Assembly: GCA_963169635.1 (NCBI GenBank)
Contig: CAUJDL010000087.1
Location: 16,360-80,359 of the forward strand
DNA length: 64,000 nucleotides
Direction: 5' to 3'
From: Bacteroidota bacterium
Lineage (GTDB): Bacteria > Bacteroidota > Bacteroidia > Chitinophagales > Chitinophagaceae
The notes below the pieces were generated by a model, which saw only the letters and a program-made list of their open reading frames with translations, did not search any database and was not told the DNA's origin. Of this stretch, positions 20,531 through 30,998 are shown piece by piece. A program made the translations under genes and the position numbers. Position 1 is the first letter of the stretch. Each line of letters starts with the position of its first letter.

Positions 20531-21175
20531 ATGGATAAATCACAGTTAAAAGCAGCTTATAAAAATCAGCTAAAAAAGCTATTGCAGTATTTTATTCAAG
20601 GTATTGTAGTTTTAGCACCAATAGGAATTACTGTTTGGGCAATTTTATCTTTATTTAATTTAATAGATGATTTATTACCTAATTTATTACATTCCATTTT
20701 TCCTGAATGGATAGGTAAAGATGCAGAAGGCAATATTGAAAAAACTACAGGTTTAGGTTTTATATTAATTATAGCTTTTGTATTATTAGTTGGTAGGCTA
20801 TCTTCTATATTTATGGTAGGTAGGTTAGTAGATATTTTAGATAAGGTTTTAGAAAATACTCCTGGTATAAAAATTATTTATAGTTCTGTAAAAGATTTTT
20901 TAGAAGCATTTGCAGGAAATAAAAAAAAGTTTGATAAGCCTGTTTTAGTAAGTGTAGATGCTGTAGATGTTTGGCGTGTTGGTTTTATTACAAGATTAGA
21001 TGCAGCAGATTTAGACATGAAAGAACATGTAGTAGTTTATGTGCCTCACTCTTATGCAATTAGTGGCATTACTTATATAGTGCCTAAAGAAAAAATTAAA
21101 CCATTAAAAAATATTTCTGCTTCAGATGCAATGAAATTTACTTTAACTGGTGGTGTGGTAGAAATTGATGAATAA
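20531..21175 (+). CDS. DUF502 family membrane protein
   Basis: FIQGIVVLAPIGITVWAILSLF, NTPGIKIIYSSVKDFLEAF, DUF502-like hallmark sequence. Confidence 0.88.
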   Translation: MDKSQLKAAYKNQLKKLLQYFIQGIVVLAPIGITVWAILSLFNLIDDLLPNLLHSIFPEWIGKDAEGNIEKTTGLGFILIIAFVLLVGRLSSIFMVGRLVDILDKVLENTPGIKIIYSSVKDFLEAFAGNKKKFDKPVLVSVDAVDVWRVGFITRLDAADLDMKEHVVVYVPHSYAISGITYIVPKEKIKPLKNISASDAMKFTLTGGVVEIDE

Positions 21176-21178
21176 AAT

Positions 21179-23419
21179 TTACTCTGCTGAATTTTGTTCT
21201 TCTTCTTGCTGCATAGCTATATGATAAGCCATAATAAATATAGCACCAAGATTTTTGTGTGGCGGAACATAATCTTCAAAATTTTCTTTATATGCACCAG
21301 TAAATTGAGTAGATAAATTCTTCCACATTAAAGGCCAATTTAAATTTTTATTTAACCTTAAAGAATTTACAATAGCATTAATTAAATTAATATTAATAGC
21401 ACCTGTACCAGTTTGTTTAGATGAAATAATATGTGCTTGAGGGCAGGTTTCTAACACTTCATTTAATCTTTGATAACCACCACAACTACCCAACAAAATT
21501 ACTTTTGCAGAACTTGGTAATTGTTCAATTGTAGAGCCAACAAAATAACTATGACCTCTATGAATTACAATAGTAGGATACAATTCATTTTCTTCTAAAT
21601 ATCTGCCTAAAGCTTCTTGTGCTTTTACATCTAAATCTGTTTCATTGTCTAAAGGCTTGTTGCAATATATACTAATAGGCACACCTTTTACACTATGAAT
21701 TTCAACCCAATCTTCTGTTTCAGTTTTTTTCCAGTTTGGTGCTGTATAATATTTAAAGAAAGAATTAAAAACTGCTTTACCATCTTTATCGCCATAAAAA
21801 AATTGTTGAATAATTATTCTACCACTACTATCTTTTAATTCTTTTATAGGCATTTGATAAATACCTGTAATACCTAACCTACTAGCAATATCAATTTTAT
21901 TAGTAGAATCCATTGACTGAAAAATAATATTTAGCAAATTATAAATGGTTAATCCTCTTTTATTATTTGCTTTTTCACTTTCAAAAAGGTTAGTAGCAAT
22001 TTGCGATAAAATTAATTTTCTGATATTAATATTATAAATACTAGCATAAGAATTAGCAACATCAACAGCATCTTCTAAAGATGTAGTATTTTCTAATCCA
22101 GAAACAAAATTTCTCATTAATGTTTCTGCATTTTGCTTATTCATTTTAGCTAAAAAATTATCTAGTGTATTATAGTTAGCAGCAATTTTTATAAACTTTT
22201 TATAGTAATCGTAATTAACCCATTTTAATAAAGTATCTGAAACGGGATGTTGCATTTTTTCAAAAATTCTTTTATACACACCTAAATAACTACTTGTATA
22301 AATTTCTTCTTCGCCTAAAACAGCTACATAATATAAATCTCTTGGTGTTAATGGATTTAAACAAGCAAAACGAATATTTTCTTTCTCATCGTGTAGTGCA
22401 TTTATTGGTGTAATATATAATTCTACAGCTTTTGTTTTAAGACGATTAGTTAAAACTTTCATTACAAGTGGTGTATCATTATTTTTTACTCTTCCTGCAT
22501 ATTCAATTTGTGTATTAACTAACAACTGATAATACTTTAAACTATCATTTAAAACTTTGGTAATATCAGCCATAGAAATTTTTCCTTTATATAAATTATC
22601 TAAAAAAGGAAAATACATTCTGCCTGTTTTCATTAATGCTAACAAGCCAATTTGCTTAACTAATGGATGATTAACAGATTGAATTTTTTTACCTAAAGCA
22701 TTAGGTGCAGCAGCATAATTATATAGTTGTTCAGGATCTTTAAAAGCATTGCTAATAATAATACTATCTGCAAAAGATGCTTGTGGATTTTGCGATAATA
22801 AGCTCATTGTTTTTTTAGGATAACGATGAATTTTTTTTAATAAAATAACATCATCGCAAGAAGCTATACCTACATTATCTTTTAAAGCAAAGTTTTTAAT
22901 TAAAATTTCTCCCACTTCAAAATCATTATTTTCAACAATAGGCTTTATAGAGTTTTTGCTTAGTTCTAATTGCATAGCATCTCTATAAGCAATGATGAAA
23001 TGATACAATAAATGTCCTTTATAAAATTTTGCTTTATAACCTGTAACAAAAGCATTGAGCATATCATTAACACCACGCAACCATTTGTATTTACTATTAG
23101 CATCTATATTATCATCAAGCTCAATACTTGCTTGCATATTATCTACAATAGTGTGTAGTGCATCATTTATCTTTTCATTAACTGTATCTACAGAACTTAT
23201 AATAAATTCATTGTCATTAACACCATCTAATTGTGTAATTAATTTTTGTGTTTTATCAATTATATCATGATTTAATTGACGCATTGTAGGCACTGTAGGC
23301 ATTGGAATAGGAATAGTTGGGGTAAATGTTTGTGCTACAGATGTTGTAATGCTAAACAGTATTAATAATATAATTAAGTAATTTTTTTTCATCATGATAA
23401 TACAAAAATAATCGTTCAA
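21179..23419 (-). CDS. Secreted hypothetical protein with C-terminal caspase-clan-like His/Cys signature; probable start about 23392-23395
   Basis: Signal peptide MMKKNYLIILLILFSITTSVAQ begins at codon 9/10. C-terminal YPTIVIHRGHSYFVGSTIEQLPSSAKVILLGSCGGYQ resembles the GH...C dyad arrangement of clan CD peptidases. Confidence 0.6.
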   Translation of the reverse strand: MNDYFCIIMMKKNYLIILLILFSITTSVAQTFTPTIPIPMPTVPTMRQLNHDIIDKTQKLITQLDGVNDNEFIISSVDTVNEKINDALHTIVDNMQASIELDDNIDANSKYKWLRGVNDMLNAFVTGYKAKFYKGHLLYHFIIAYRDAMQLELSKNSIKPIVENNDFEVGEILIKNFALKDNVGIASCDDVILLKKIHRYPKKTMSLLSQNPQASFADSIIISNAFKDPEQLYNYAAAPNALGKKIQSVNHPLVKQIGLLALMKTGRMYFPFLDNLYKGKISMADITKVLNDSLKYYQLLVNTQIEYAGRVKNNDTPLVMKVLTNRLKTKAVELYITPINALHDEKENIRFACLNPLTPRDLYYVAVLGEEEIYTSSYLGVYKRIFEKMQHPVSDTLLKWVNYDYYKKFIKIAANYNTLDNFLAKMNKQNAETLMRNFVSGLENTTSLEDAVDVANSYASIYNINIRKLILSQIATNLFESEKANNKRGLTIYNLLNIIFQSMDSTNKIDIASRLGITGIYQMPIKELKDSSGRIIIQQFFYGDKDGKAVFNSFFKYYTAPNWKKTETEDWVEIHSVKGVPISIYCNKPLDNETDLDVKAQEALGRYLEENELYPTIVIHRGHSYFVGSTIEQLPSSAKVILLGSCGGYQRLNEVLETCPQAHIISSKQTGTGAININLINAIVNSLRLNKNLNWPLMWKNLSTQFTGAYKENFEDYVPPHKNLGAIFIMAYHIAMQQEEEQNSAE

Positions 23420-23495
23420 TAGCTTTTAATTGCATAAAGCATGTTAAAGCATTTAATTTAATAAAGATTTAAAATATAATTTAACTGTATAAAGT

Positions 23496-23503
23496 TATTT
23501 TTG
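23496..23503 (+). promoter_or_regulatory. Candidate Bacteroidota -7 element (TAnnTTTG) for the OmpR-type regulator
   Basis: TATTTTTG 13 bp upstream of the ORF start. The -33 element is not clear. Confidence 0.4.
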
Positions 23504-23515
23504 TAGCCATATCTA

Positions 23516-24202
23516 ATGAATAACATGGAAATAAAATCAAAAAAAATTTTAATAGCAGATGATGAGCAAGATATTTTAGATATCATTAGTTATAATTTAA
23601 TTGCAGAAGGTTATGAAGTAATTACTGCTAACAATGGTAATGAAGCAATTGAAAAAGCAAAACAATATAATCCAGACCTGATTATTTTAGATATTATGAT
23701 GCCTAAAAAAACAGGACTTGAAGTTTGTAATATTTTAAGAAAAGATGTTTTATTTAAAGATACCTTAATAATTTTTTTAACTGCACTTAATGATGAAGAT
23801 ACACATATAAAAGGTTTAGAAACTGGTGCAGATGATTATATAAGTAAACCTATTAGTACCAAAATTTTAGTAAGCAGGGTAAATGCATTATTTAGAAGAA
23901 TTAATAAAGAAGAAGACAAAACAATTAAAATAAATAATATTGTTATAGACCCTATTAAGTATATGGTATTAGTAGATAATGCAGAAGTAGTATTAGCTAA
24001 AAAAGAATTTGAATTATTGTATTTATTAGCAGCCGATGCAGGTCGTGTATTTTTAAGACAAGAAATACTTTCGCAAGTATGGGGTTTAGATGTAATTGTT
24101 GGTGATAGAACAATAGATGTACATATTCGTAAAATACGTCAGAAATTAAATTTAGATTGTATAGCTACTGTAAAAGGTGTAGGTTATAAATTTATTGTAT
24201 AA
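23516..24202 (+). CDS. OmpR/PhoB-family response regulator (orphan, no adjacent kinase)
   Basis: REC domain (ILIADDEQDILDIISYN, DLIILDIMMPKKTGLEV) and winged helix (LDVIVGDRTIDVHIRKIRQKLN...IATVKGVGYKF). Confidence 0.94.
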   Translation: MNNMEIKSKKILIADDEQDILDIISYNLIAEGYEVITANNGNEAIEKAKQYNPDLIILDIMMPKKTGLEVCNILRKDVLFKDTLIIFLTALNDEDTHIKGLETGADDYISKPISTKILVSRVNALFRRINKEEDKTIKINNIVIDPIKYMVLVDNAEVVLAKKEFELLYLLAADAGRVFLRQEILSQVWGLDVIVGDRTIDVHIRKIRQKLNLDCIATVKGVGYKFIV

Positions 24203-25988
24203 AACTTTTTATTGTTTTAATTATTGCATTAGTGTCGTAACCACACTCTTCATATAATTCTTTTAAACTACCATGTTCAATAGTTTTATCAGGAATACCT
24301 AAAACTTTTATGTTAGCATGATATTGATGTATAGCCATAAACTCAATAATAGCAGAGCCAAAACCACCTGTAACAGTACCATCTTCTACAGTAATTATTT
24401 GTTGGTATTGTTGAAAAATTTGGTGCAATAAATTTTCATCTAATGGTTTTGCAAAACGCATATCGTAATGTGCAGGTTGTATATTTTCTTTTATTAATGT
24501 TGTTAAAGCTGCTTGTACAAAATTGCCTACATGTCCTAAAGAAAGTATAGCTATATTTTTTCCTTCTTGTAAAATTCTGCCTTTACCAATAGTTATTTCT
24601 TCAAACTTTGTTTGCCATTCAGGCATTACACCTTCGCCTCTTGGATAACGAATAACAAAAGGATGATGAGTTGTTGGTAATTGAGAAGTGTACATTAAAT
24701 TTCTAAGTTCTTGCTCATTCATAGGAGCAGCAATAATCATGTTTGGAATACACCTGAAATAAGCTATATCATAACAGCCATGATGTGTAGTACCATCTTC
24801 GCCAACTAAACCTGCTCTGTCTAAACAAAAAGTAATGGGTAAATTTTGAATTGCAACATCATGTATTACTTGGTCGTAAGCTCTTTGCATAAATGTAGAA
24901 TAAATGTTGCAAAACACTTTAATACCTTGTGTTGCCAAACCTGCACTTAGTGTTACAGCATGTTGCTCACTAATACCAACATCAAAGGCACGATGAGGCA
25001 TTTTTTCCATCATAAATTTTAATGAAGAGCCACTTGGCATTGCAGGAGTAATAGCCATTATTTTTTCATTCATTTCTGCCAGCTCAATCATTGTATTACC
25101 AAATACATCTTGATATTTGGGAGGTTGTGGAGTAGTAAAAGTTTTCTTATAAATTTCTCCTGTTATTTTATCAAACAATCCTGGTGAGTGCCATTTAGTT
25201 TGTTCTTTTTCTGCTTGTGCATAGCCTTTACCTTTTATTGTAGTAATATGTAAAAGTTTAGGACCTGCAATATTTTTTAATTTTTGTAATGTAGCTACAA
25301 GATGTAAAATATTATGACCATCTTCTACACCAAAATAAGCAATATTTAATGCTTCAAAAAAGTTGATATTTTTTTGTGTATTGTTATTATTAGCAACAAG
25401 GGTAGATAAATATTTTTGCAATGCACCAACATTGGGGTCAATGCTAATATGATTATCATTTAGTATAATTAAAATATCAGCATCTGTAACACCTGCATTA
25501 TTTAAAGCTTCAAAAGCCATTCCAGCAGCAATACTTCCATCGCCAATTACTGCAATTGATTTTCTATTTTCATTTTTATATTTTGCTGCAATTGCAATAC
25601 CCAAAGCTGCACTAATAGAAGTAGAAGAATGCCCAACACCAAAAGCATCATATTCACTCTCACTCATTTTAGGAAAACCACTAATGCCTTTATATTTTCT
25701 GTTAGTAATAAAATTATCTCTTCTGCCTGTTAAAATTTTATGTCCATAAGCCTGATGACCAACATCCCAAATTAATTTATCATAAGGAGTATTGTAAACA
25801 TAATGCAAAGCAACTGTAAGTTCTACCACACCAAGGCTTGCAGCAAAATGGCCACCATGCATACTTACAATATCAATAATATATTGTCTAAGCTCTTGAC
25901 AAACTTGCTGAAGCTTATCAGTACTTAATTTTTTTAAATCAGCAGGGTTATCAATTGTTTGTAATAATTTTCCTGGAATTATTTCCAT
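24192..25988 (-). CDS. dxs: 1-deoxy-D-xylulose-5-phosphate synthase
   Basis: HGGHFAASLGVVELTVALHYVYNTPYDKLIWDVGHQAYGHKILTGRR, GDGSIAAGMAFEALNNAG, DRAGLVGEDGTTHHG. Confidence 0.97.
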   Translation of the reverse strand: MEIIPGKLLQTIDNPADLKKLSTDKLQQVCQELRQYIIDIVSMHGGHFAASLGVVELTVALHYVYNTPYDKLIWDVGHQAYGHKILTGRRDNFITNRKYKGISGFPKMSESEYDAFGVGHSSTSISAALGIAIAAKYKNENRKSIAVIGDGSIAAGMAFEALNNAGVTDADILIILNDNHISIDPNVGALQKYLSTLVANNNNTQKNINFFEALNIAYFGVEDGHNILHLVATLQKLKNIAGPKLLHITTIKGKGYAQAEKEQTKWHSPGLFDKITGEIYKKTFTTPQPPKYQDVFGNTMIELAEMNEKIMAITPAMPSGSSLKFMMEKMPHRAFDVGISEQHAVTLSAGLATQGIKVFCNIYSTFMQRAYDQVIHDVAIQNLPITFCLDRAGLVGEDGTTHHGCYDIAYFRCIPNMIIAAPMNEQELRNLMYTSQLPTTHHPFVIRYPRGEGVMPEWQTKFEEITIGKGRILQEGKNIAILSLGHVGNFVQAALTTLIKENIQPAHYDMRFAKPLDENLLHQIFQQYQQIITVEDGTVTGGFGSAIIEFMAIHQYHANIKVLGIPDKTIEHGSLKELYEECGYDTNAIIKTIKSFIQ

Positions 25989-26044
25989 GAATAAAAAAAT
26001 TTATTTTGCTAAATTAGTATTTAGGTCTTTTATATAAACTGAAT

Positions 26045-26052
26045 TATTTTTG
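26045..26052 (+). promoter_or_regulatory. Candidate -7 element (TATTTTTG) for the EVE-domain gene
   Basis: TAnnTTTG match about 32 bp upstream of the first ATG. Confidence 0.35.
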
Positions 26053-26084
26053 TTTGATTAAATTTTATAAAAGTGTAAATGTAA

Positions 26085-26495
26085 TTGATTATGCAATATT
26101 GGTTAGTAAAGTCAGAGCCTTTTAAATATAGTTGGGAGCAATTTGTAAAAGATGGTAAAACATTTTGGGATGGTGTACGTAATTATGCAGCAAGAAATAA
26201 TTTAAAAGCCATGAAGAAAGGCGATTTAGTTTTTTGGTATCATAGTAATGAAGGGCTTGCTATTGTTGGTATTGCTAAAGTTGTAAAAGAAGCATATCAA
26301 GACCCTACAACTAATGATACAGCTTGGGTTGTGGTAGATTTAAAACCTGTAAAGCAATTAAAAAATACTGTAACACTTGCACAAATTAAAGCAGAAAAAA
26401 ATTTAGCCAATATGGATTTAGTTCGTTTAAGCAGACTTTCTGTAGGTGCTGTAAAAGATTTTGAGTGGAATAAAATTTTAACTATGGCAGAATAA
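26085..26495 (+). CDS. EVE domain-containing protein
   Basis: YWLVKSEPFKYSWEQFVKDGKTFWDGVRNYAARNNLKAMKKGDLVFWYHSNEG is a classic EVE/PUA-like motif. Confidence 0.92.
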   Translation: MIMQYWLVKSEPFKYSWEQFVKDGKTFWDGVRNYAARNNLKAMKKGDLVFWYHSNEGLAIVGIAKVVKEAYQDPTTNDTAWVVVDLKPVKQLKNTVTLAQIKAEKNLANMDLVRLSRLSVGAVKDFEWNKILTMAE

Positions 26496-26605
26496 TTTCT
26501 CTTACTCAATATGTTTTATTCTATCATATTTACAAGCAATAATTAACAAATAATGGCTATTTGTTAGCAACTTTTAACTTTATTTACACATAGCAAATAG
26601 GTTCT

Positions 26606-27553
26606 TTGCATTGTATGAAAAATCTTTTTGTATTCATTTTTGGGGTTTGTTCTTTTGTTATAAATACTCATGCACAAGATGTTGCAGGAAATTGGTATGG
26701 AATTGGAAAAGTAGATGCAACATCCATAGAAGGTAATGCTTATTTAACAGAATTAGTTTTAACACAGAAGGGTAAAAAAATAACAGGCCTATTAAATTAT
26801 TATTTTAGAGATAGCCTTTTTACTAATGAAGTTACAGGGAGTTTTGACCCAACTACAAGAGCATTAACTTTAAAATCTACCAATGTAATTTATTTTAATT
26901 CAAGTAATACAACTACAGGTATTGATTGTCCATTATTAGCTTATTTTACTTTAAGAACTGCTAGAGTTGGCTCTACATTAAGTGGAGAAATGTATGCATC
27001 AAAAGATTTTAAATATACATGCCCAACTATTAGTTTTAAACTAAAAAAGAATCTGCCAATTATTGAAGAAGAGCCTGTATTAGTACAAGAAGAAACAGAA
27101 GACATTAACAATGAAGATACAGCACAAGTAATTGTATCTGTAGCAGCACCTACGCCTTCTAATGCTGTTCTTAATAATGAAGATGCAGTAATAAAAAAGC
27201 AAGAATTTTTAAAAAGAGAAAAAACTTATATAAGAGAAATATTTATTGAAAACAATAATATTCAATTAGAGTTTTATGATAATGGTGCATTAGATAATGA
27301 TTCTATATCTGTATTCTTAAACAATCAATTAATACTTCCTAAAACAATGTTAGAGCATAAAGCTATTAAATTATCTTTTAAATATGATGATAGCTTACCT
27401 TTTAACGAGTTAAGTATGTATGCAGAAAGTTTAGGACTTATACCACCTAATACATCATTATTAGTAATTTATGATGGCACTAAAAGACATGATGTATTAC
27501 TTACAAGCGATTTTCAAAAAAATGGTACAATTAAATTAGTCAAGAAAAACTAA
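26606..27553 (+). CDS. Secreted hypothetical protein
   Basis: Signal peptide MKNLFVFIFGVCSFVINTHAQ; GNWYGIGKVDATSIEGNAYLTELVLTQKGKKITGLLNYYF β-barrel-like N-terminus. Confidence 0.65.
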   Translation: MHCMKNLFVFIFGVCSFVINTHAQDVAGNWYGIGKVDATSIEGNAYLTELVLTQKGKKITGLLNYYFRDSLFTNEVTGSFDPTTRALTLKSTNVIYFNSSNTTTGIDCPLLAYFTLRTARVGSTLSGEMYASKDFKYTCPTISFKLKKNLPIIEEEPVLVQEETEDINNEDTAQVIVSVAAPTPSNAVLNNEDAVIKKQEFLKREKTYIREIFIENNNIQLEFYDNGALDNDSISVFLNNQLILPKTMLEHKAIKLSFKYDDSLPFNELSMYAESLGLIPPNTSLLVIYDGTKRHDVLLTSDFQKNGTIKLVKKN

Positions 27554-27570
27554 TTTAAAAACTTGTATTA

Positions 27571-28395
27571 TTAATATCCTTTTAAAACAGATTTCATAAT
27601 ACTATCTTTTTGAAATTGTGTATAGTTATATCTGTGATGATATAAAGCACTTTCCCAATCGCCATAATTTGCATTAGGTAATACAATGAATTTTTTTCCA
27701 AATTCAGACGATACTAAATCTACATTATTAGCACGTTGTGTTTCAGATTTTTTATCGAATAAACTACTAAAATCTGCAAGATTATCTCCCATATAAAGTA
27801 TTACTTCATAATTTTCTAATACATTATTTCTTCTTGCTTCTTTGCTAGAAGTAGTTTGTTTAAGAATTAAATGAGCATCATCGGTATTAGGTAAATTAAA
27901 TTTTTTCAAGTTGTTAAGAGTTGCATTTCTTTCTACTTCATCTCTGTTAGTTATATAAAATATTTGAATGTTATTGTTTTTGCAAAATTGAAGAAAGCTA
28001 CCAGCACCAGGCATTGTATCTGCAGCAGATTTGCTAGTCCACTCGTACCAACTTTGTAAATCATATTCTTTACCAGCATAAGCTTGATGTACAGCATAAG
28101 GACTATTATCTAAAATAGTTTCATCAATATCTGTAATTATTGCTAAAGGTTTATTTGTTGTAGGCTTATAATGATTAATACTATTACGTGCAGCATAATA
28201 TGCTTGATAACAAAGTGCTCTATACTCTGCAGCTCTTTGCTGAAATAAACTAGAAAACAATTTTCCGTTTAGGCTTACATTTTTAGGTTGTAGTTGTTGG
28301 TTAGTATTAGTAGTTTCTTGTGCTGTTTTACATGCTACAAAAAATACTACAGATAAGAAAAATAGAATTCGTAAATTTTTATTATTGTTTAGCAT
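27571..28395 (-). CDS. 5'-nucleotidase, lipoprotein e(P4) family (HAD acid phosphatase)
   Basis: Lipobox VVFFVACK; HAD motif AIITDIDETILDNSPY; ILYMGDNLADF. Confidence 0.92.
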   Translation of the reverse strand: MLNNNKNLRILFFLSVVFFVACKTAQETTNTNQQLQPKNVSLNGKLFSSLFQQRAAEYRALCYQAYYAARNSINHYKPTTNKPLAIITDIDETILDNSPYAVHQAYAGKEYDLQSWYEWTSKSAADTMPGAGSFLQFCKNNNIQIFYITNRDEVERNATLNNLKKFNLPNTDDAHLILKQTTSSKEARRNNVLENYEVILYMGDNLADFSSLFDKKSETQRANNVDLVSSEFGKKFIVLPNANYGDWESALYHHRYNYTQFQKDSIMKSVLKGY

Positions 28396-28429
28396 AAAAT
28401 TATTTTTAAGTAATAAAATTATTCTTTGA

Positions 28430-29920
28430 TTAAATTACTTTAGTAACTTTTATCATATTGGTTGGTAAATGTAAAGAAACAGGAATACTGCCTGTATTAA
28501 TTACAATATTATCGGGTTGCAAAAATCCTCTTTCTTTTAAAATATTTATTTGATCTGTAATAATACCATCAACACTTTCTTCTTCATCGTAATAAAATGC
28601 TCTTACACCCCAACTTAAACTTAACTGATTAATTAAAGTTTTTTCTTTAGAAAAAACAAATAGAGGTGAGCTTGGCCTAAAGCTACTAAGCATAAAGCCT
28701 GTATAGCCACTTTGTGTCATACCAATTAATGCTTCTGCATTTACGTCTCTTGCCATTTTACAAGCATTGTAACAAATAGCATCACTTAAAAAAGAAGGTG
28801 AGTGTGGCTGAGGCATAAAATCATGCTCTCTGTTATAACGATATTCAGTTTGTTCTACCTGAAGAATAATTTTTCTCATTGTTTCTACTACAAGTGCAGG
28901 ATGATTACCAACAGCAGTTTCTGCACTAAGCATTACAGCATCTGTACCTTCTAACACAGCATTTGCTACATCTGTAATTTCGCTTCTGTTAGGTTTTTTA
29001 TGCTCTATCATACTTTCCATCATTTGTGTAGCTACAATTACAGGTTTGGCTCTATGCAAACATTTTCTGATAATTTCTCTTTGTATTAAAGGTACTTTTT
29101 CTACAGGAAGCTCTACACCTAAATCGCCTCTGGCAATCATAATGCCATCACTTTCTAAAACTATTTCTCTAATATTATTAAGAGCTTCTGGCTTTTCTAT
29201 TTTAGCAATAATTTTTGTTTTACTTTTTCTTTCATCTAATTTACTTCTTAGAATTACAATATCTTTTACACTACGTACAAAACTTAATGCTACCCAATCG
29301 CATTTTTGTTCAATAATAAATTCTAAATCGGCTAAATCTTTTTCTGTTAATGCAGGTAAAGAAATTTTTGTGTCGGGTAAATTAATACCTTTTTTAGAAG
29401 ATAAAATTCCACCAATAGTTACACTAACTTTTACATTTTTTTCTTTGGTAATATCTACAACTTTCACTTCAATTTTACCATCATCAATTAAAATAGTGTT
29501 GCCTATATGTATATCATCTGCTAAATTGGGATAGCTAACATAAATTTTTTCTTTATTGCCAATACATTTTTCATTGGTAAATGTTAAGATATCTCCTTCT
29601 ACTAATTCTAAAGCATTATTTTCTATTTCGCCAACTCTTAATTTAGGTCCTTGTAAATCTGCCAGAATAGAAATATTAAAGGGTTGTGTTTTATTAATAT
29701 TTCTAATATGCTCTATCACTAATGCTTTATCTTCATAAGTGCCATGAGAAAAGTTTAAACGAAAAACATTTACACCTGCTTGTACTAGTTCTAATAATTT
29801 ATCATAAGTATCGCAAGCAGGACCAATTGTTGCAACAATTTTTGTTCTGTGAGACATGTGTTTAATACCTGCTTGTTTATCCATTTGTGTATGTAGGTAT
29901 TTCAAAATTTTTTCACTCAT
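28430..29920 (-). CDS. pyk: Pyruvate kinase
   Basis: TKIVATIGPACDTYDKLLELVQAGVNVFRLNFSHG, IMIARGDLGVELP, AVMLSAETAVGNHP. Confidence 0.97.
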   Translation of the reverse strand: MSEKILKYLHTQMDKQAGIKHMSHRTKIVATIGPACDTYDKLLELVQAGVNVFRLNFSHGTYEDKALVIEHIRNINKTQPFNISILADLQGPKLRVGEIENNALELVEGDILTFTNEKCIGNKEKIYVSYPNLADDIHIGNTILIDDGKIEVKVVDITKEKNVKVSVTIGGILSSKKGINLPDTKISLPALTEKDLADLEFIIEQKCDWVALSFVRSVKDIVILRSKLDERKSKTKIIAKIEKPEALNNIREIVLESDGIMIARGDLGVELPVEKVPLIQREIIRKCLHRAKPVIVATQMMESMIEHKKPNRSEITDVANAVLEGTDAVMLSAETAVGNHPALVVETMRKIILQVEQTEYRYNREHDFMPQPHSPSFLSDAICYNACKMARDVNAEALIGMTQSGYTGFMLSSFRPSSPLFVFSKEKTLINQLSLSWGVRAFYYDEEESVDGIITDQINILKERGFLQPDNIVINTGSIPVSLHLPTNMIKVTKVI

Positions 29921-29947
29921 ATTATGCTTTGTTTCTTTTATATATTT

Positions 29948-30931
29948 TTAAGTTGTTAGTATTTTTACAATCTTCATCCACTCTTGTCCAATTTTTTGTT
30001 TTTGTTTTACAGCTTCATCAAAAGGTGTGTAATAAATTTTATTATTAATAACACCCACCATTACATTTTTTCTGCCAGTTAATAAACTCTCAACTGCATA
30101 AAAACCCATGTGGCTAGCAATTAATCTATCTTGACAAGTAGGAGAGCCACCACGTTGTATATGACCTAAAACGCAAACTCTTGTATCGGCAGTAGGTATT
30201 CTTTCTTTAATAACTTTTGCTACATTATTTGCACCACCAAAATCATCGCCTTCGGCAACAACAATTAAGTTTACTAATTTTTTTCTTTTTTCTTTTTCAG
30301 TAAGAGAGCAGATAATTTCTTCCATATTAGTTTTAGTTTCTGGAATAAGAATATTTTCTGCACCTGTAGCAATACCACTGTGTAATGCAATGTAACCTGC
30401 ATCTCGTCCCATTACTTCTACAATAAAAAGTCTATCATGGGCATCCATAGTATCTCTAATTTTATCTATTGCTTGAATAGCAGTATTTACAGCAGTATCA
30501 AAACCAATTGTTGTATCGCTACCAGCAATATCTTTATCAATAGTACCAGGTAAGCCAATACAAGGAATATCAAACTCGTTAGAGAATTGTTGAGCACCTC
30601 TAAAACTACCATCACCACCAATAATGACTAAACCATCTATTCCTCTCTTTTTTAAATTATCATAAGCAGTTTTTCTTCCTTCATAAGTTAAAAATTCTTT
30701 ACTTCTGGCAGTTTTTAAAATAGTGCCACCACGTTGTATAATATTAGCAACACTTCTGCTATCCATTGCTTTAATATCATCTTCTTTCATACCTGCATAA
30801 CCTCTCATAATACCATAAACACCTAAGCCATGATAAATACTAGTACGCACTACAGCTCTTATTGCAGCATTCATTCCAGGGCTATCGCCACCAGAAGTTA
30901 GTACACCTATATTGGTAACTTTGCTGTTCAT
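29948..30931 (-). CDS. pfkA: 6-phosphofructokinase
   Basis: GVLTSGGDSPGMNAAIRAVVR, IIGGDGSFRGAQQF, GLPGTIDKDIAGSDTTIGFDTA, GHIQRGGSP. Confidence 0.97.
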   Translation of the reverse strand: MNSKVTNIGVLTSGGDSPGMNAAIRAVVRTSIYHGLGVYGIMRGYAGMKEDDIKAMDSRSVANIIQRGGTILKTARSKEFLTYEGRKTAYDNLKKRGIDGLVIIGGDGSFRGAQQFSNEFDIPCIGLPGTIDKDIAGSDTTIGFDTAVNTAIQAIDKIRDTMDAHDRLFIVEVMGRDAGYIALHSGIATGAENILIPETKTNMEEIICSLTEKEKRKKLVNLIVVAEGDDFGGANNVAKVIKERIPTADTRVCVLGHIQRGGSPTCQDRLIASHMGFYAVESLLTGRKNVMVGVINNKIYYTPFDEAVKQKQKIGQEWMKIVKILTT

Positions 30932-30955
30932 AAAATATTTTTAAATAAATTAAAA

Positions 30956-30994
30956 TTTGTTGAATAGTTTTTTGATGAATTAATATTCAACAAA
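30956..30994. promoter_or_regulatory. Inverted repeat upstream of pfkA
   Basis: TTTGTTGAATA-(17 nt)-TATTCAACAAA, perfect 11-bp arms, 25 bp upstream of the pfkA start codon. Confidence 0.6.
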
Positions 30995-30998
30995 ATTT

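Noticed and set aside
22272-22280. TTATACACA (DnaA-box variant) within coding DNA; another reverse copy near 59922 in the symporter gene
   Set aside because: Degenerate variant in coding sequence, expected by chance at this AT content.
29046-29534. 162-aa plus-strand ORF inside pyk
   Set aside because: Antisense shadow ORF over conserved pyruvate kinase.
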